Assembly (NCBI GenBank): GCA_963383645.1
Contig: OY726576.1
Location: 9,972,102-10,036,101 of the forward strand
Length of the DNA stretch: 64,000 nt
From: Muscardinus avellanarius
Taxonomy: Eukaryota > Chordata > Mammalia > Rodentia > Gliridae
Direction of reading: 5' to 3'
The position numbers and the translations under genes were made by a program. How positions within the stretch are numbered: position 1 is the stretch's first letter; every line of letters starts with the position of its first letter. Shown one piece after another: positions 11,353-21,708 of this stretch. The notes under the pieces are model-generated. The model saw only the letters and a list, made by a program, of their open reading frames with translations, was not told where the DNA came from and searched no databases.

Positions 11353-11532
11353 GATAAGATTTTGGAGTCACTCCGGACTCATCTTTAATTAATAAGTCAT
11401 TGAATTCCTAAACTTGAGGCATATACACTATTGGGGTCCTATAGTTTCTACTCTTAATAAACTTTCCAGTTTTCTTTCTTGACTGTTAAACCCTACATAA
11501 TAAAATGATGTTCTAAATTATCTCCCTTCCCC

Positions 11533-11717
11533 CCATTTTGTACTGAGGAATGAAACCTGAGGTAATCTACCTCTGAGCTACACCCCTAGAGCCCTATTTG
11601 ATTTTTTATTTTGAAACAGGGCCTCGCTAAGTTGCTGAGGCTGGTGTCAAACCTATGATCCTCCTGCCTTAACCTCTCACCTACGGGGATTATAGGTGGG
11701 CACCATCACGCCTGGAT
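11533..11717 (-). mobile_element. B1-ID dimeric SINE, older subtype
   Basis: Minus-strand element: an ID arm (read as 'tgtactgaggaatgaaacc', 'ctacctctgagctacacccc'), a linker 'ttttttattttgaaacagggc' style, then the left arm ending '...catcacgcctgg'. Confidence 0.8.
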
Positions 11718-12409
11718 ATGATGTTCTTAAAATGTAGTTCTATTGACCTTAAAATAAAACTAGGAAATGTGTGGGCAGGGAAGAAGAGCAGAGAGCACCA
11801 AGGACTGACTTTCAGGAAGCTGAAATTTCCTCTCTGAGAATGGAAGTTGGAGAAGCATAGGGGATTATTTGGCTAAGTATCTACGTGAGGTCAGTACTGT
11901 TGCTGGGTGACTGGGCAGACCAAGGAAACACCAGAGACTTGAGTCCTATGAAAAGGAAGCTATTTCAGTGAAAGTCGAGTTTTACATACATTCAGTGGCG
12001 GTGGCTGGCAGGCATCAGGAATGAACGAAATTCAAAGGCAGCCAAAGCGGCACCATTTTGAGTTCAGTTTTTCTATTGTTTTGGTTCTTTCTTTACCGTT
12101 ATCCAGAGGCCTCTTCCTTTCTGACTTTGTATCAGCTAGACCTGCACTATCCACTCTAGCAGCCAGGAGTCCTGAAATGCAGCTGGTCCAACAGAGACAT
12201 GTTATGGGTATAAAATACACATCCTGGAGTCCAAAGGCTCTATAACCACCCGCAAGAAAAGAAAGAAAAATAATTTAAAAACTCTCAATATTTTTACACT
12301 GATAACATGTCAAAATGTATTTTGATGTGTTAGGTTACATTAAAATAATAATTAGTTTCACTTGTTCTCTTTTATCCTTCCTAAATTTAGCAATTAGAAT
12401 AACATTTCC
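11718..12409. other. Unassigned sequence
   Basis: No gene seen. The opposing short frames at 12021-12245 (plus) and 12032-12220 (minus) overlap and show no domain. Confidence 0.4.
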
Positions 12410-12410
12410 A

Positions 12411-12609
12411 GCCAGGCATGGTGATGAATGACTACAATCCCAGGACTTAGGAGGCTGAGACAGGAGTATGGCAGGTAGGAGGCCATCACACAGTAACTTA
12501 GCAAGACCCGGTTTCAAGATAAAGACTAAAAAGGATTGGGGATGTAGCTCAGGGGCAGTGAGTCCCTGAGTTCAGTCCTTAGTAGTTCCATCCACCCCAA
12601 CACACACAA
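12411..12609 (+). mobile_element. B1-ID dimeric SINE, older diverged copy
   Basis: 'ccaggcatggtgatgaatg', 'gaggctgagacagg', the linker 'aagataaagactaaaaagg' and an ID arm 'ggggatgtagctcagggg', followed by an ACACAC/A-rich tail. Confidence 0.8.
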
Positions 12610-13880
12610 AAGATATTTAACATTTCCTATGAAGATGAAAGGGAATCACTTAATCAATCTTGGAAACTGAAACACACCATAGAGAAAGAAGCGGGTTCTG
12701 ATATAAAAGAGACAGAGAGGACAGGACTCAGAAAATCCTGGTAAACCCTTGAGGGAAAACCCAGAAGATAGGAAAAAGCACGTATCTGGGGCTCAAAGAT
12801 TCCAGAAACATTGCAAGTGGCTCCTGCTCCTCCCTGAGCTCTCAGAGCTCAGCCATCCCCAGGACAGCGTGCACCAAAAAACCAGGGCACAGCCAAACAG
12901 CAAAGGTGAGGAACGTGACCAGCAAAGGTCAGAGCCCAGCACATTACAGACAGCGAAGAGACAGCATCAGGTGTGGGAAGGACCAAACCAAGCTACAGGA
13001 CAGGTGGACAGAGAAGCGCAGGGCAGGATCGACAGTGAGAGGTGACCCTGTGAGTTCCCAGCAGTCATCAGCAAGGCTGCCAGGATGACCTCCAAAGGAC
13101 ACACAATTCTCAATGACCACAGAAGACATGGCTTGATATCAAAAAAGTATGAGAGCCCTCCATCAACTAAAGACCACTGCAAAGACAAGGTGGAGCTCCC
13201 CCCTGCACCACCTTATGAAGAAAGAGACAGAAAAGACAACTCTTGTACCTCTGTACAGAGGGACAAGTACAGGCAAAGAAGGAGACATGTAAGACTGGGG
13301 AAGATTGAAACTGCAAATGACTGAGAGCTATCTAACTGGAAACATCAAATATTCCTCTCTGGTCAGGGATAAAATTGCTTGAAGGTAAGATAAAAGAGAA
13401 GAGAAAAATCCTTTGAGCAAGTGCAATCATGTCAGCATTACTGTTGCATCCTCGAAGTCATTCTCTCCTGCCCCACTGGCAGAAGAGAAAACCGGGGGTG
13501 AGAAGACGCTGGCTCTCTCCACACTGCTCCCTTCGAGGAATTTTCTTGGGTCTTGGTGATGGATTTCTTCAGACACACTGAGCTGAGATAACCCACTGTG
13601 CTTGTCACTTCAGAGATAAATCAAAGGAGCCAAGGAAAAAACTGGGGACTTCTTAAGACTGAAGGCTAACAAGAAAATATCGGAGTAAAAGTTCACCTCC
13701 AAAGTGCGAGAGGGACTTGAAGACTGTCAAGACACATAAAACCAGGAAACTAAAAGAGTACCCCAATATTTTAGTATACCTAATTTGAAAATATGCAACC
13801 TTCTTCTTTCTTCATTTGAGCCATAAAGAACTGCAATCTCACTCAAATATTCAGCTTATATAAATAGAACACAAAGTCCT
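12610..13880. other. Unassigned GC-richer block
   Basis: A block of higher GC and purine-rich plus-strand composition than its surroundings, without SINE, LTR or simple-repeat signatures. Short plus-strand frames (12749-13045, 12906-13088, 13085-13324) follow each other in different phases; the translations are rich in Lys, Arg, Glu and Gln and show no domain I recognise. Old L1 3' sequence begins downstream near 14.1 kb, so this could be the 5' part of a decayed L1 or another old interspersed repeat. Not called as a gene. Confidence 0.4.
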
Positions 13881-13884
13881 TAAC

Positions 13885-14078
13885 TTTTTTTTTTTTTTTT
13901 TGGTGGTACCGGGGTTCCTGGAAGCCCTTCTACCTCCGGGCCACACTCTCAGACCTATTTTATATTTTTTTGAAACAGGGTCTCTTAAACCAGCGCGGCT
14001 GGCCACAAACCAGCGTGATCCTCCTGTCTCCGCCTCCCAAGCACGGGGATTACAAGCGTGTGTGCCACCACGCCCGGC
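13885..14078 (-). mobile_element. Young B1-ID SINE with 16-bp target-site duplication
   Basis: Minus-strand element with a T-run (the A-tail) at 13885-13901, 'tggtggtaccggggttcc', the short left-arm junction and 'caccacgcccggct'. The direct repeat 'caaagtccttaacttt' flanks it at about 13872 and 14080, a perfect duplication showing a recent, intact insertion. Confidence 0.95.
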
Positions 14079-14109
14079 TCAAAGTCCTTAACTTTACAAA
14101 TAGATATTT

Positions 14110-14787
14110 TAAAGAGAATCTATACCCTTTGATCCTGTAATGAGCAATCTAACTACAGAAAAAAATAATCTTTAGAAGACAATGGGGAAATATTGATCCC
14201 TGGAGGATACCAGTATCATGCATTTATTGTTTAGATTTTAGACATGAGAAAATGACCCTCCCCTTTTATTAAATATCACATATACTGAAATATCTATGGA
14301 TGAAATAAGATGTTTGGGGAAAATAATCAGGTGCACAGGGGATAGAAGAGAACTAGAAAGGTGTTCAGGTAAAACAAGGTATTTATGCATTATGGAAGGT
14401 TTTGAAGTGTTATGGAAATATAAAGGATCATAATGTCTTCTAGTCCTATGTGTATACTTGGCATTTTCATAATAAAGATGCTTTTGAAGAGAAAATACTA
14501 CAAACATGATATACAGACCCCAAGACACCAAACATAAAAAGAGTACATAGCATATGATTCTATGTATGTTAAATCCAAAACCAGGCAAACCTAGTGCAAT
14601 GTATGGAAGTCAGAACGTATGGAAGTCAGAGACGTGGTCTGCCGTGGTGGTGAGTCTGGGTAGAGAGTGTAGGAAGCACAATGCTTGATCAGGACAGTGG
14701 TTACAGGGTTAAAACAGTTTGTGAAACATAATTTGAATTGTACACATCTGATTCTTATACTTTTCTGTGTGCACATTAAAACATCAT
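14110..14787 (+). mobile_element. Old L1M 3' region
   Basis: Blocks in order: 'cctttgatcctgtaatgag', 'actgaaatatctatggatga', 'gtatttatgcattatgg', 'tttcataataaagatg', 'gagtacatagcatatgattc', 'aatccaaaaccaggcaaacc', 'ggacagtggttac' and 'cttttctgtgtgcacattaa'. This is the order of an ancient L1 ORF2 end and 3' UTR. There may be two overlapping fragments, because 3' UTR-like text precedes ORF2-end-like text. Confidence 0.6.
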
Positions 14788-14789
14788 TG

Positions 14790-14935
14790 TGGTACTGGAC
14801 ATTGAATCCAGAGATGCTCTATCACAGCCCTTAATATTTTTTATTTTGAAACAGGATCTTGCTAAGTTTCCAAGCCTGGCCTTGATCTTGCTGGTACTGA
14901 ATGATGTTTGTACAAGTGTGTATCATTATTTAAGT
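14790..14935 (-). mobile_element. Decayed B1-ID SINE
   Basis: Minus-strand ID arm ('tggtactggacattgaatcc') and linker with part of a left arm ('aacaggatcttgctaagttt'), then degenerating. Confidence 0.6.
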
Positions 14936-15194
14936 TCATTAACTTACTTATTAACTCAATGATAAATGTATGCATTATATATTATATACATGATATAACT
15001 TTCACAATACAAAGATTTCAAAGTAGTCTCCATTATCTCCACACCTGCAGAAAAACAACATAACCCAGAACTTATTAGTTGTAACCAAAGCTCTTTCATT
15101 TTTTGGTTCTACACATTCTCAAAGGATTTACTGAAGATCCTTTCCATGCTAGTTGAATGGCTGAACTCCTAACTCATAAAAATACTATCAATTC

Positions 15195-15312
15195 TACTTT
15201 ATAAAAAAGGCAATTGTGGCTCAGAGGAGTTAAGCTACCCACTCTAAGCCAGAGAGCTAGTCAGTCAGGAATCATCTCAACATCTACCTGGCTCAGAAGC
15301 CTATGTGACTGT
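15195..15312 (+). mobile_element. MIR fragment
   Basis: 'gtggctcagaggagttaagc' followed by 'agccagagagctagt' matches the core and conserved middle of the tRNA-derived MIR SINE. Confidence 0.65.
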
Positions 15313-16012
15313 TTCCATTTTACCACAATGGTATCAAAACAAGCATTCAACAAATGCACAAATCAAGTTACATGTTTATTTTATATTAAGCAGACTGTTT
15401 TGTTTAAATTTCGGTTTCTGTTTTTAACCAAAGTAACTCAAAATGAAAACAGTTTGAAACTGTAAGCAACGATTTACTTTGAAAAATTCCATTAACCTTG
15501 CGTGCACCAAATCTTGCTATAATTCATCATCAAATCTTGCTATAATTCTCTACCACTTGTGTTTTCTAGAGTATAATTGCCTCTCCTGGAACAAGGACTT
15601 TAGGGGTCATGCTAATTCTCCCACCTGACATAAAGTATATTCTATTTTGAAAGAATGAGAGTTCTTTGTGGCAAATTGAAAAAAAAATCTATTTTCAAAA
15701 CTATTAATGCAAAATGCCTCCTTGATGAAGAGGTTTAATCTACATGCACATGTTTGAATTGAGTCACTGCTAAGAACGTATGCCCTTTCTGAATTCCACA
15801 AGTATTTGGCTAAATGTTTATATATCCAGAACGCAATTCTTTCCCATGGAATTAAACCAAGATTTTATGCCCTGGGAAATGAAGAGACCTGGATTTAATT
15901 CAACAAAAGCAAATGTGCAGGGCAAAATAAGTTGAACGCTCAATTGCTGAATTTCAGAAGTTGACAGACATTGCAATCAGTAGTAGGCAGTGATTTCTCT
16001 ATGAAGAAAGAA
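15313..16012. other. Unassigned sequence
   Basis: No gene seen. A short direct repeat, 'aaatcttgctataattc', occurs twice at about 15509 and 15532. Confidence 0.4.
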
Positions 16013-16017
16013 AGAAA

Positions 16018-16117
16018 ATGAGGGAGGGAGGGAGGGAGGGAGGGAGGGAGGGAGGGAGGGAGGAAGGAAGGAAGGAAGGAAGGAAGGAAGGAAGGAAGGA
16101 AGGAAGGAAGGAAGGAA
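16018..16117. repeat. (GGGA)n(GGAA)n polypurine microsatellite
   Basis: About 11 GGGA units followed by about 13 GGAA units, all purine on the plus strand. The Arg/Glu/Gly-rich and Pro/Ser-rich frames across it are artefacts. Confidence 0.95.
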
Positions 16118-16271
16118 CTGGAAGCCTACAAGCCTTCAGGCCGAATTGTTCAATTTGGGTTCCTCTAAATGGCTGGCTTCCAGGGTATTTGCCATGTGCG
16201 GGTAAAAATGTGTCTTTCAGCCTTGCTAAGGATAGAGAAGTTTTACAGTCTGCTTTAGATAGTGCTATAAA

Positions 16272-16456
16272 GGCCGGGCGCGGTGGGCACGCTTGTAATC
16301 CCCAGGCTTGGGAGGCGGAGACAGGAGGATCGCGCACGTTCGAAGCCAGCCGCGTACGCTGGCTTAGGAGGCCCTGTTTCCAAATAAAAATGTAAAAATA
16401 GGTCTGGGAGTGTAGCCTGGAGGTAGAAGGGCTTCCAGGAACCCCAGTACCACCAA

Positions 16457-16491
<35 letters not shown>

Positions 16492-16536
16492 CAACAACAA
16501 CAACAACAACAATAAGTAAATAAATAAATAAATAAA
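16272..16536 (+). mobile_element. Young B1-ID SINE with microsatellite tail
   Basis: Full-length young subtype with the hairpin junction 'gccagccgcgtacgctggc' and several intact CpGs. The tail has become (AAT)n, then (AAC)n, then (AAAT)n at about 16457-16536. The flanks 'tagtgctataaa' (16260) and 'tagtgctgtaaa' (16537) differ at one base and place the whole microsatellite inside the insertion. Confidence 0.93.
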
Positions 16537-16944
16537 TAGTGCTGTAAAATAGTGTAAATGATTTTTTAAAGCCTGTATTTTGGTAGTTTAGTTGAGATTC
16601 TCTACAAGGGTGAGATCCCTCAGTCTGGTACTATGGTTTCTATAATAAAAATGCAACCAACTCCTTATATAGAGCACAGGGGGAAAAAAATCCTAATGAT
16701 GGAGAGGCAGAGTAGAATTCCACTTAAGAGACACTTCTGAGAGGTAAAGGAAAATGAGAATATTTTTCCATCGGTGGAAATGTGATCACTGTAACTGGAC
16801 AGATGTTTGATTTAGAATAGCCAAGAGACATATGGAGACATCTATTTCACTTATAAGCAAAATGGTTAAGTTACTTACCAAATACCATGGCCATGGCAGA
16901 GTCACATAAAGGCCAGGCTACAGATATGTTGCAAAGTTTAGTTA
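16537..16944. other. Unassigned sequence
   Basis: No gene or repeat recognised. Confidence 0.4.
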
Positions 16945-17390
16945 GATAAAGAATGGCCTCTTGAAAAGCTCCTGGTTGGTGTTTGGAGCTGATGGAATTG
17001 AGCCATGAGGGCTGTAATCCCAGAAATGAATAAATCCAGTTCAGAGGATTTACTTGGGTGGTACCTCCAGGTAAAATGGCAGGGTGTGGCTCAGGAGTGG
17101 TCCCTGAGAGTGTGGCCCCTTGCTTACACTCTCTCTCCCTCTCTCCTCTCTTCTCTCTCCTCTCTTTTCTCTCTATCTCTATCTCTATCTCTCTCCTTTT
17201 TTCCTTTCAGCTTCCTCGAGGTGAGTAGCACAACCCACTTACTGTCCTTCAGCCTCCTTGCTGTGAGACCATGATGATCCCCAGCCCCACATAGATGGAG
17301 CCCAGAACCATAAGTAAACAAATCTTCTGTCCTCTAAGTCATGTGGTCAGACCTTTAGATTATGGCTGCAAGAATGCTGATGGATACATA
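16945..17390 (+). mobile_element. MaLR-like solo LTR
   Basis: Shares its layout with the copy at 23972-24520: 'gggctgtaatcccagaaatg', 'ggatttacttgggtggtacc', 'gtggcccct' then a pyrimidine tract (17128-17215), 'ccataagtaaacaaatcttc', 'cctctaagtcatgtggtcag' and 'ggctgcaagaatgctgatgg'. This resembles the end of mammalian ERVL-MaLR LTRs (polyadenylation-like AAATAAA region replaced here by 'aaacaaat'). No internal retroviral genes are present. Confidence 0.6.
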
Positions 17391-17430
17391 GTTGAACAGT
17401 ACCTCTTAAAGAAAAAAAGTATAAAAAGAA

Positions 17431-17747
17431 GCCGGGCTTACGTGGGAGGCTGAAACAGAAGGATCTGATTCACAGTCAGCCTCAGGTACTTACTGAGGCC
17501 CTCCACAACCTAGTGAGACCCTTTTTCAAAAATAAAGATTAAAAGCCAGGCATGGTGGCTCACACTTGTAATTCCAGTGCTTGAGAGGCTGAGACAGGAG
17601 GATCACACAAATTCAAAGTTAGCCTCAGCTTCTTAGTGAGGCTCTCAGCAACTTAGTGAGACCCTGTTTCCAAATAAAGTTTAAAATAGGTCTGAGAGTA
17701 TAACCCAGAGGTAGAAAAGCCCCTGGGTTCCATCCCCAGTACCACCA

Positions 17748-17794
<47 letters not shown>

Positions 17795-17795
17795 G

Positions 17796-17848
<53 letters not shown>

Positions 17849-17929
17849 GGGGCTGGGGTGTAGCTCAGAGGTAGAATGCCCCTGGGTTCAGTCCCCAGCA
17901 CCACCACCAAAAAAAAAAAAAAAAAAAAA
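17431..17929 (+). mobile_element. Outer B1-ID SINE split by a second SINE
   Basis: Left arm 17431-17540 (with the older 'ctcaggtacttactgaggcc' segment), linker 'aaaaataaagattaaaa', then, after the inner insertion, a clean ID right arm at 17849-17909 ('ggggctggggtgtagctcag') and a 20-base A-tail. The interruption is exactly in the inter-arm linker. Confidence 0.88.
17545..17848 (+). mobile_element. Nested B1-ID SINE with tetranucleotide tail
   Basis: A complete older-to-intermediate SINE (right arm begins 'aggtctgagag') in the same orientation as its host. Its tail is (AAAG)n at 17746-17794 and then (TAGA)n at 17796-17848. Confidence 0.88.
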
Positions 17930-18254
17930 CCTATGAAAAGAATATAGTCCATGTGGATCCCTATCATTCTGAACTTCATTATCATGTAAGATTAAGTAGA
18001 TTTATTTTACAGAGGCTGCTTAAAGATTAAGAAAAACTATTTGCACCTGACCACAGTTTAAAGGTACATATTGATTAAAATAATCCAAAGTGTAATAATA
18101 CAAAAATGTAGCATACATCTAACTTAAATTCCAAAAGAGAGTGAGACAGTATATTTGAAGGAATGGCCAAAATTTTGTCAAATTTGATGGAAGTACATAT
18201 TGAAGAAGCTTAGCAAGACTCAAATAGACTAAATTTTAAAAATTATTTCTAAGA

Positions 18255-18410
18255 CTGACACATGTTTGAAATTGCAGATACTGAAGAGGCTGAGACAGGA
18301 TGATTACTAGTTCATGGATAACCTGGGCAACATAGGGAGACCCTGTCTCAGAAAATACAAATAGCTGGAGATATTACTCAGTGGTAAAGTGCCCCAGGGT
18401 TCAGCACCAG
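18255..18410 (+). mobile_element. Old B1-ID SINE
   Basis: Contains 'gaggctgagacaggatgatt', a left-arm end with the older 'ctgggcaacatagggagacc' text, a linker and an ID arm 'agctggagatattactcagt', ending at a tetranucleotide tract. Confidence 0.75.
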
Positions 18411-18500
18411 GTAGATAGGTAGGTAGGTAAACAGACGGATGGATAGATGGATGGATGGATTGATCAATGGATCGATCAATCGATCGATCGATCAATCAAT
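18411..18500. repeat. Tetranucleotide array (GTAG, GGAT, ATCG units)
   Basis: A SINE tail-associated microsatellite drifting from GTAG through GGAT to GATC/ATCG units. The last part ('atcgatcgatcgatc' style) is self-complementary and unusually CpG-containing. Confidence 0.85.
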
Positions 18501-18514
18501 GTACAGAGTCATCA

Positions 18515-18985
18515 CAATATTAGTGCTAAAAAAGAAAGATAAAAATTTAAAAGCCACTAGAGTAAAGCAAGGTTTACTGATAGGTAAACAAGGAAATCAA
18601 AAGACCACTGATAAGATTCTGAAAGAAAATAAATAAGTCACTCAAGATTTTATATCCAGAAAAAATGAAAGCGTTCAAAAAATGAAGGTAAAAAGAGATA
18701 TTTTAAAACACAGTAATATAAATGAAATTATTCTCCAGCAGATATATATAACAGAAAAAAAAAAAAACAAGAAAGCTGTTCAGGCTGAAGAAAATTTGAA
18801 TTTTCATGAATAAATAACAAGCATTAGAAGTAGTAAATATGTGGGCAAATTTTTATACAAAGACAAATTTCTTCGTAATTTATTTAAAATTCATATTACT
18901 GTTTAAAGCAAAATTGTAACACTGTCTTCTGGGGTTCTGAATGTATGGAGACGTAATTAAAATACCTCTGCTCGGGAAACAAGAA
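18515..18985. mobile_element. Probable old L1-related fragment
   Basis: Blocks such as 'attctgaaagaaaataaata', 'aagattttatatccagaaaa', 'caaaaaatgaaggtaaaaag', 'ctgttcaggctgaagaaaat' and 'gtaaatatgtgggcaaattt' follow in the order I recall for an ancient L1 segment. Orientation and subfamily not determined. Confidence 0.5.
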
Positions 18986-19440
18986 CCACGTCAATGACTT
19001 TTACATGATGAGACGCAGTACTGATGTGGTTTTGAAAACTCTCATAACACGCTGTTAGAAGCATAATCAAACTTACTCTGTTTGAATCCAATCTACAGCA
19101 CCATGCAAGGAGACTTTTGAGATGTATAGTTAAGCACAGAAGTCTATGGAGTGGGGAATTCTCAGGTCTTTTTAAATATTGAAGCTGGAAATTTACCTTT
19201 GACCTTGAACTTCTTTGAATGCTTCTCATAATACCTCTCTGCTTAATGCAGTTAGTTTGCTATTCGAGATTTGAAACCTAATAAAGAACCATTTATCGAT
19301 CAGTTGTATGGGAGCGTCCAACAGAGCTCATACAAGGTAATGATTGAGTGGAGAAGGCCTGCCACGGTCACCTCTCAGTTAAACATTCTGGCAGAGCCAC
19401 GCTTCTTCCCATAATAACGGACATTTAAAACTTTGCATCT
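18986..19440. other. Unassigned sequence
   Basis: No gene or repeat recognised. Confidence 0.4.
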
Positions 19441-19653
19441 AGCTAGGCATGGTGGCACACGCTTGTAATCCTAGTACTTGGGAGGGTGAGACTGGAGGAC
19501 CACAGGTTCAAAGACAGCCTTGGCAATTTAGTGAGGCACTCAGCAGTCTAGTATGGCCCGGTTTCCAAATAAGAAATTAGTGTAAGAAAGTAGCTCAGAG
19601 GTAGAATGTCTCTAGGTTCAATCCCCATTACACACACACACACACACACACCC
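19441..19653 (+). mobile_element. B1-ID SINE with (CA)n tail
   Basis: Older subtype with the ID arm ending 'caatccccatta' directly followed by (CA)n at about 19630-19652. Confidence 0.85.
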
Positions 19654-19669
19654 CAAAAGAAAAAAACAT

Positions 19670-19870
19670 CGCAGTACTTGGGCGACTGAGACAGGAGAAT
19701 CACAAATTTAAAGCCAGCCTCAGGAACTCGGTGAGGTTTATCAACTTAGTGAAACACTGTCTCCAAGTAAAAAATAAAATAAGCTTAGGGGTGTAGCTCA
19801 GAGATAGAATGCTTCTGGGTTCAATTTCCAGAAGCATACATACATACATACATACATACATACATACATA
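19670..19870 (+). mobile_element. 5'-truncated B1-ID SINE with (CATA)n tail
   Basis: Starts inside the left arm ('gcagtacttgggcgactgag'), keeps linker and ID arm ('ggggtgtagctcagagatag') and ends in (CATA)n from about 19836. Confidence 0.85.
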
Positions 19871-20652
19871 CCTTTTGCATCTGTCTCAAAACACATTCAG
19901 AGTCTCTAACACAATTATATGGCTTAAGGTACTTTTCAAGCTCCTCATAACTTTCCCCATCTGTGTTCATACTAAAAACGGGCAAAAGTCAGTTACTTTT
20001 TAAAGATAAGGAAGACATCTCCTATGAGAAAGCAAGTCAGCTAGGCGAGGTTCACTGAGCAGTTTTGGTTACTGTCATCATGACAAAGGCAAAATCAGAT
20101 GCTCTGCCAAGGGGGCACAAGAATCTTGAATCAATGTGAAAATTATCAACATTATTTTTAAGGTATTTGGCTCACCATCTTGGAAATTAGAACAGTATGG
20201 AATTCGACAGTGATTGCTTCCAGTTACCTAGTTAATAGTAAGACTCAGTAACCTTTAGGAAGCAGTAGTCCAAGTTACTTGTGCTCATAGATAGAGTCAA
20301 GATATAGATATATACATGTACATATATGAATATGTACATATATGAATATATATATATATATATTTTCCACTTACTCTTCAAAGCAACAAACGTCCTGGAG
20401 AGATCTATTGCCATCGGAGCTCACAGGTGGGAAGTGGGTATGCCCAGCTGCTCTGAGCGCTGCCAAGCGGGGGAACTGAGCCCTCCCCTCTGCCTGCCTC
20501 AAAAGCTGATGTTTAGCCCTTGTGCTAGCTGTTTCTCTTAGCATAAAGAAGCCCTGGACAACAATAATGATGCCAGGATAAAAGGTATATTTCCAGAAGC
20601 AATATCTCACCCCTGAGCCTGCCCCTTTCTTCACAAGAGGTAAAGGATGCTT
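19871..20652. other. Unassigned sequence with an AT-rich tract
   Basis: An interrupted AT/ACAT tract lies at 20300-20364 ('gaatatgtacatatatgaat'). The rest shows no gene or repeat. Confidence 0.4.
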
Positions 20653-20654
20653 TA

Positions 20655-21095
20655 CCCCTACATTCACTATCTGGGGCTGTGATAACAAAGTACTGCAAAC
20701 TGGGAAACATTAAACAACAGAATGTATTCTCTCCTATAAGTCCAACATAGAGGTGTCAGCAGAGCCCCTGTTCTCTCTCAAGGCTCCAGAGAAGAATGTT
20801 TCCTCACCTCTCTCCAGCTTCTAGGGGCTCCTGGCAATCCTGGGCATCCTTTGTCTTGTAGATCTTCACGCCCATGTCTGCCTCTGTCCTCCCGTGGTCA
20901 TCCTCTCTGTACCCCACTGTGTGTCCTCTCTCTTGTTAAAAGGATACCAGGATCCAACCTAATTCAGCATCACTGTATCTTATATAATTTCATCTACAAA
21001 AATCCTATTTCCAAATAAGTTTAGATTCTGAGGTTCCAAACGAATGTGAACTTGGGGAGACACTCTTCAGCCCATGACTCCGTAACAAATGCACA
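20655..21095 (-). mobile_element. MLT1-like MaLR LTR, antisense
   Basis: Reads as the reverse complement of an MLT1-type LTR: 'ctggggctgtgataacaaag', 'actgcaaactgggaaac', 'aacaacagaatgtattctct', 'tgtgtcctctctcttgtt', 'cctatttccaaataagttta' and 'gaacttggggagacactctt' ending 'cagcccatgactc'. Solo LTR with no viral genes nearby. Confidence 0.75.
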
Positions 21096-21149
21096 ATTCA
21101 TCTTTGAATAAGCACAGATCTGATTTTATAATCTTTGTATGAATTATTA

Positions 21150-21372
21150 AGTCTTGTACTTGGTTAGCACTTTGCGAATTTCAAAATGGTTTTATCTGTC
21201 TTCTCTCTTCTGAGCATGTTCTACATAATTGAGGCATGTATTATTAATCTCAGCTTTGGGATGAGGAAACCGAAATTTAAATCACTTATCCAAGATCAAA
21301 ACTCAACGAAGTGGCAGATCTAGAGGTGCAGCCTAGAATGTGTGACGTCAACTCACTTTTCTCCCCATATCC
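21150..21372 (+). mobile_element. MIR
   Basis: 'gatgaggaaaccgaaattta', 'tcacttatccaagatcaaa' and 'aagtggcagatctagaggtg' follow the conserved MIR middle and 3' part. Confidence 0.7.
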
Positions 21373-21433
21373 CTCAGTTTACTTTACCAGCCCCTCAAGT
21401 CACTGTCCATTCATTCATCAAAGACCGATTGCA

Positions 21434-21708
21434 GCAGCCATGCATAGTGGCATACACCTGTAATCCTAATATTTGAGAGGCTGAGACAGGAGGATTGCAG
21501 GCAGCCATGCATAGTGGCATACACCTGTAATCCTAATATTTGAGAGGCTGAGACAGGAGGATTGCAGGTTCGAGGCCAGTTTCAGCAACATAGTGAAGTC
21601 CCTCATCAATTTATCAAGACTCTACTTCAAAGTAAAAAACCAGGGTTTGGCTGTAGCTCAGAGGAAATATGACTCTGGATTCAATCTCCAGTATCAAAAC
21701 CCAAAAAG
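21434..21708 (+). mobile_element. B1-ID SINE with a 67-bp internal tandem duplication
   Basis: The first part of the left arm is present twice without a mismatch, at 21434-21500 and 21501-21567; the rest of the left arm, linker and ID arm follow once. The 7-mer GATTGCA just before copy 1 (21427-21433) is also found near the end of copy 1 (21493-21499), which suggests a microhomology-assisted duplication. Confidence 0.93.

Noticed and set aside
17849..17909. tRNA-like sequences with A and B boxes (here and in many other ID arms)
   Set aside because: They are ID arms of SINEs; most lack the anticodon arm and none can fold into a full cloverleaf, so no tRNA gene is called.
20326..20541. Frames over the AT-rich tract near 20.3 kb
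   Set aside because: Tyr/Ile repeats from alternating AT; low complexity.
21434..21567. Tandem repeat considered as a minisatellite
   Set aside because: Only two units, both the start of one SINE arm; a local duplication rather than a satellite.
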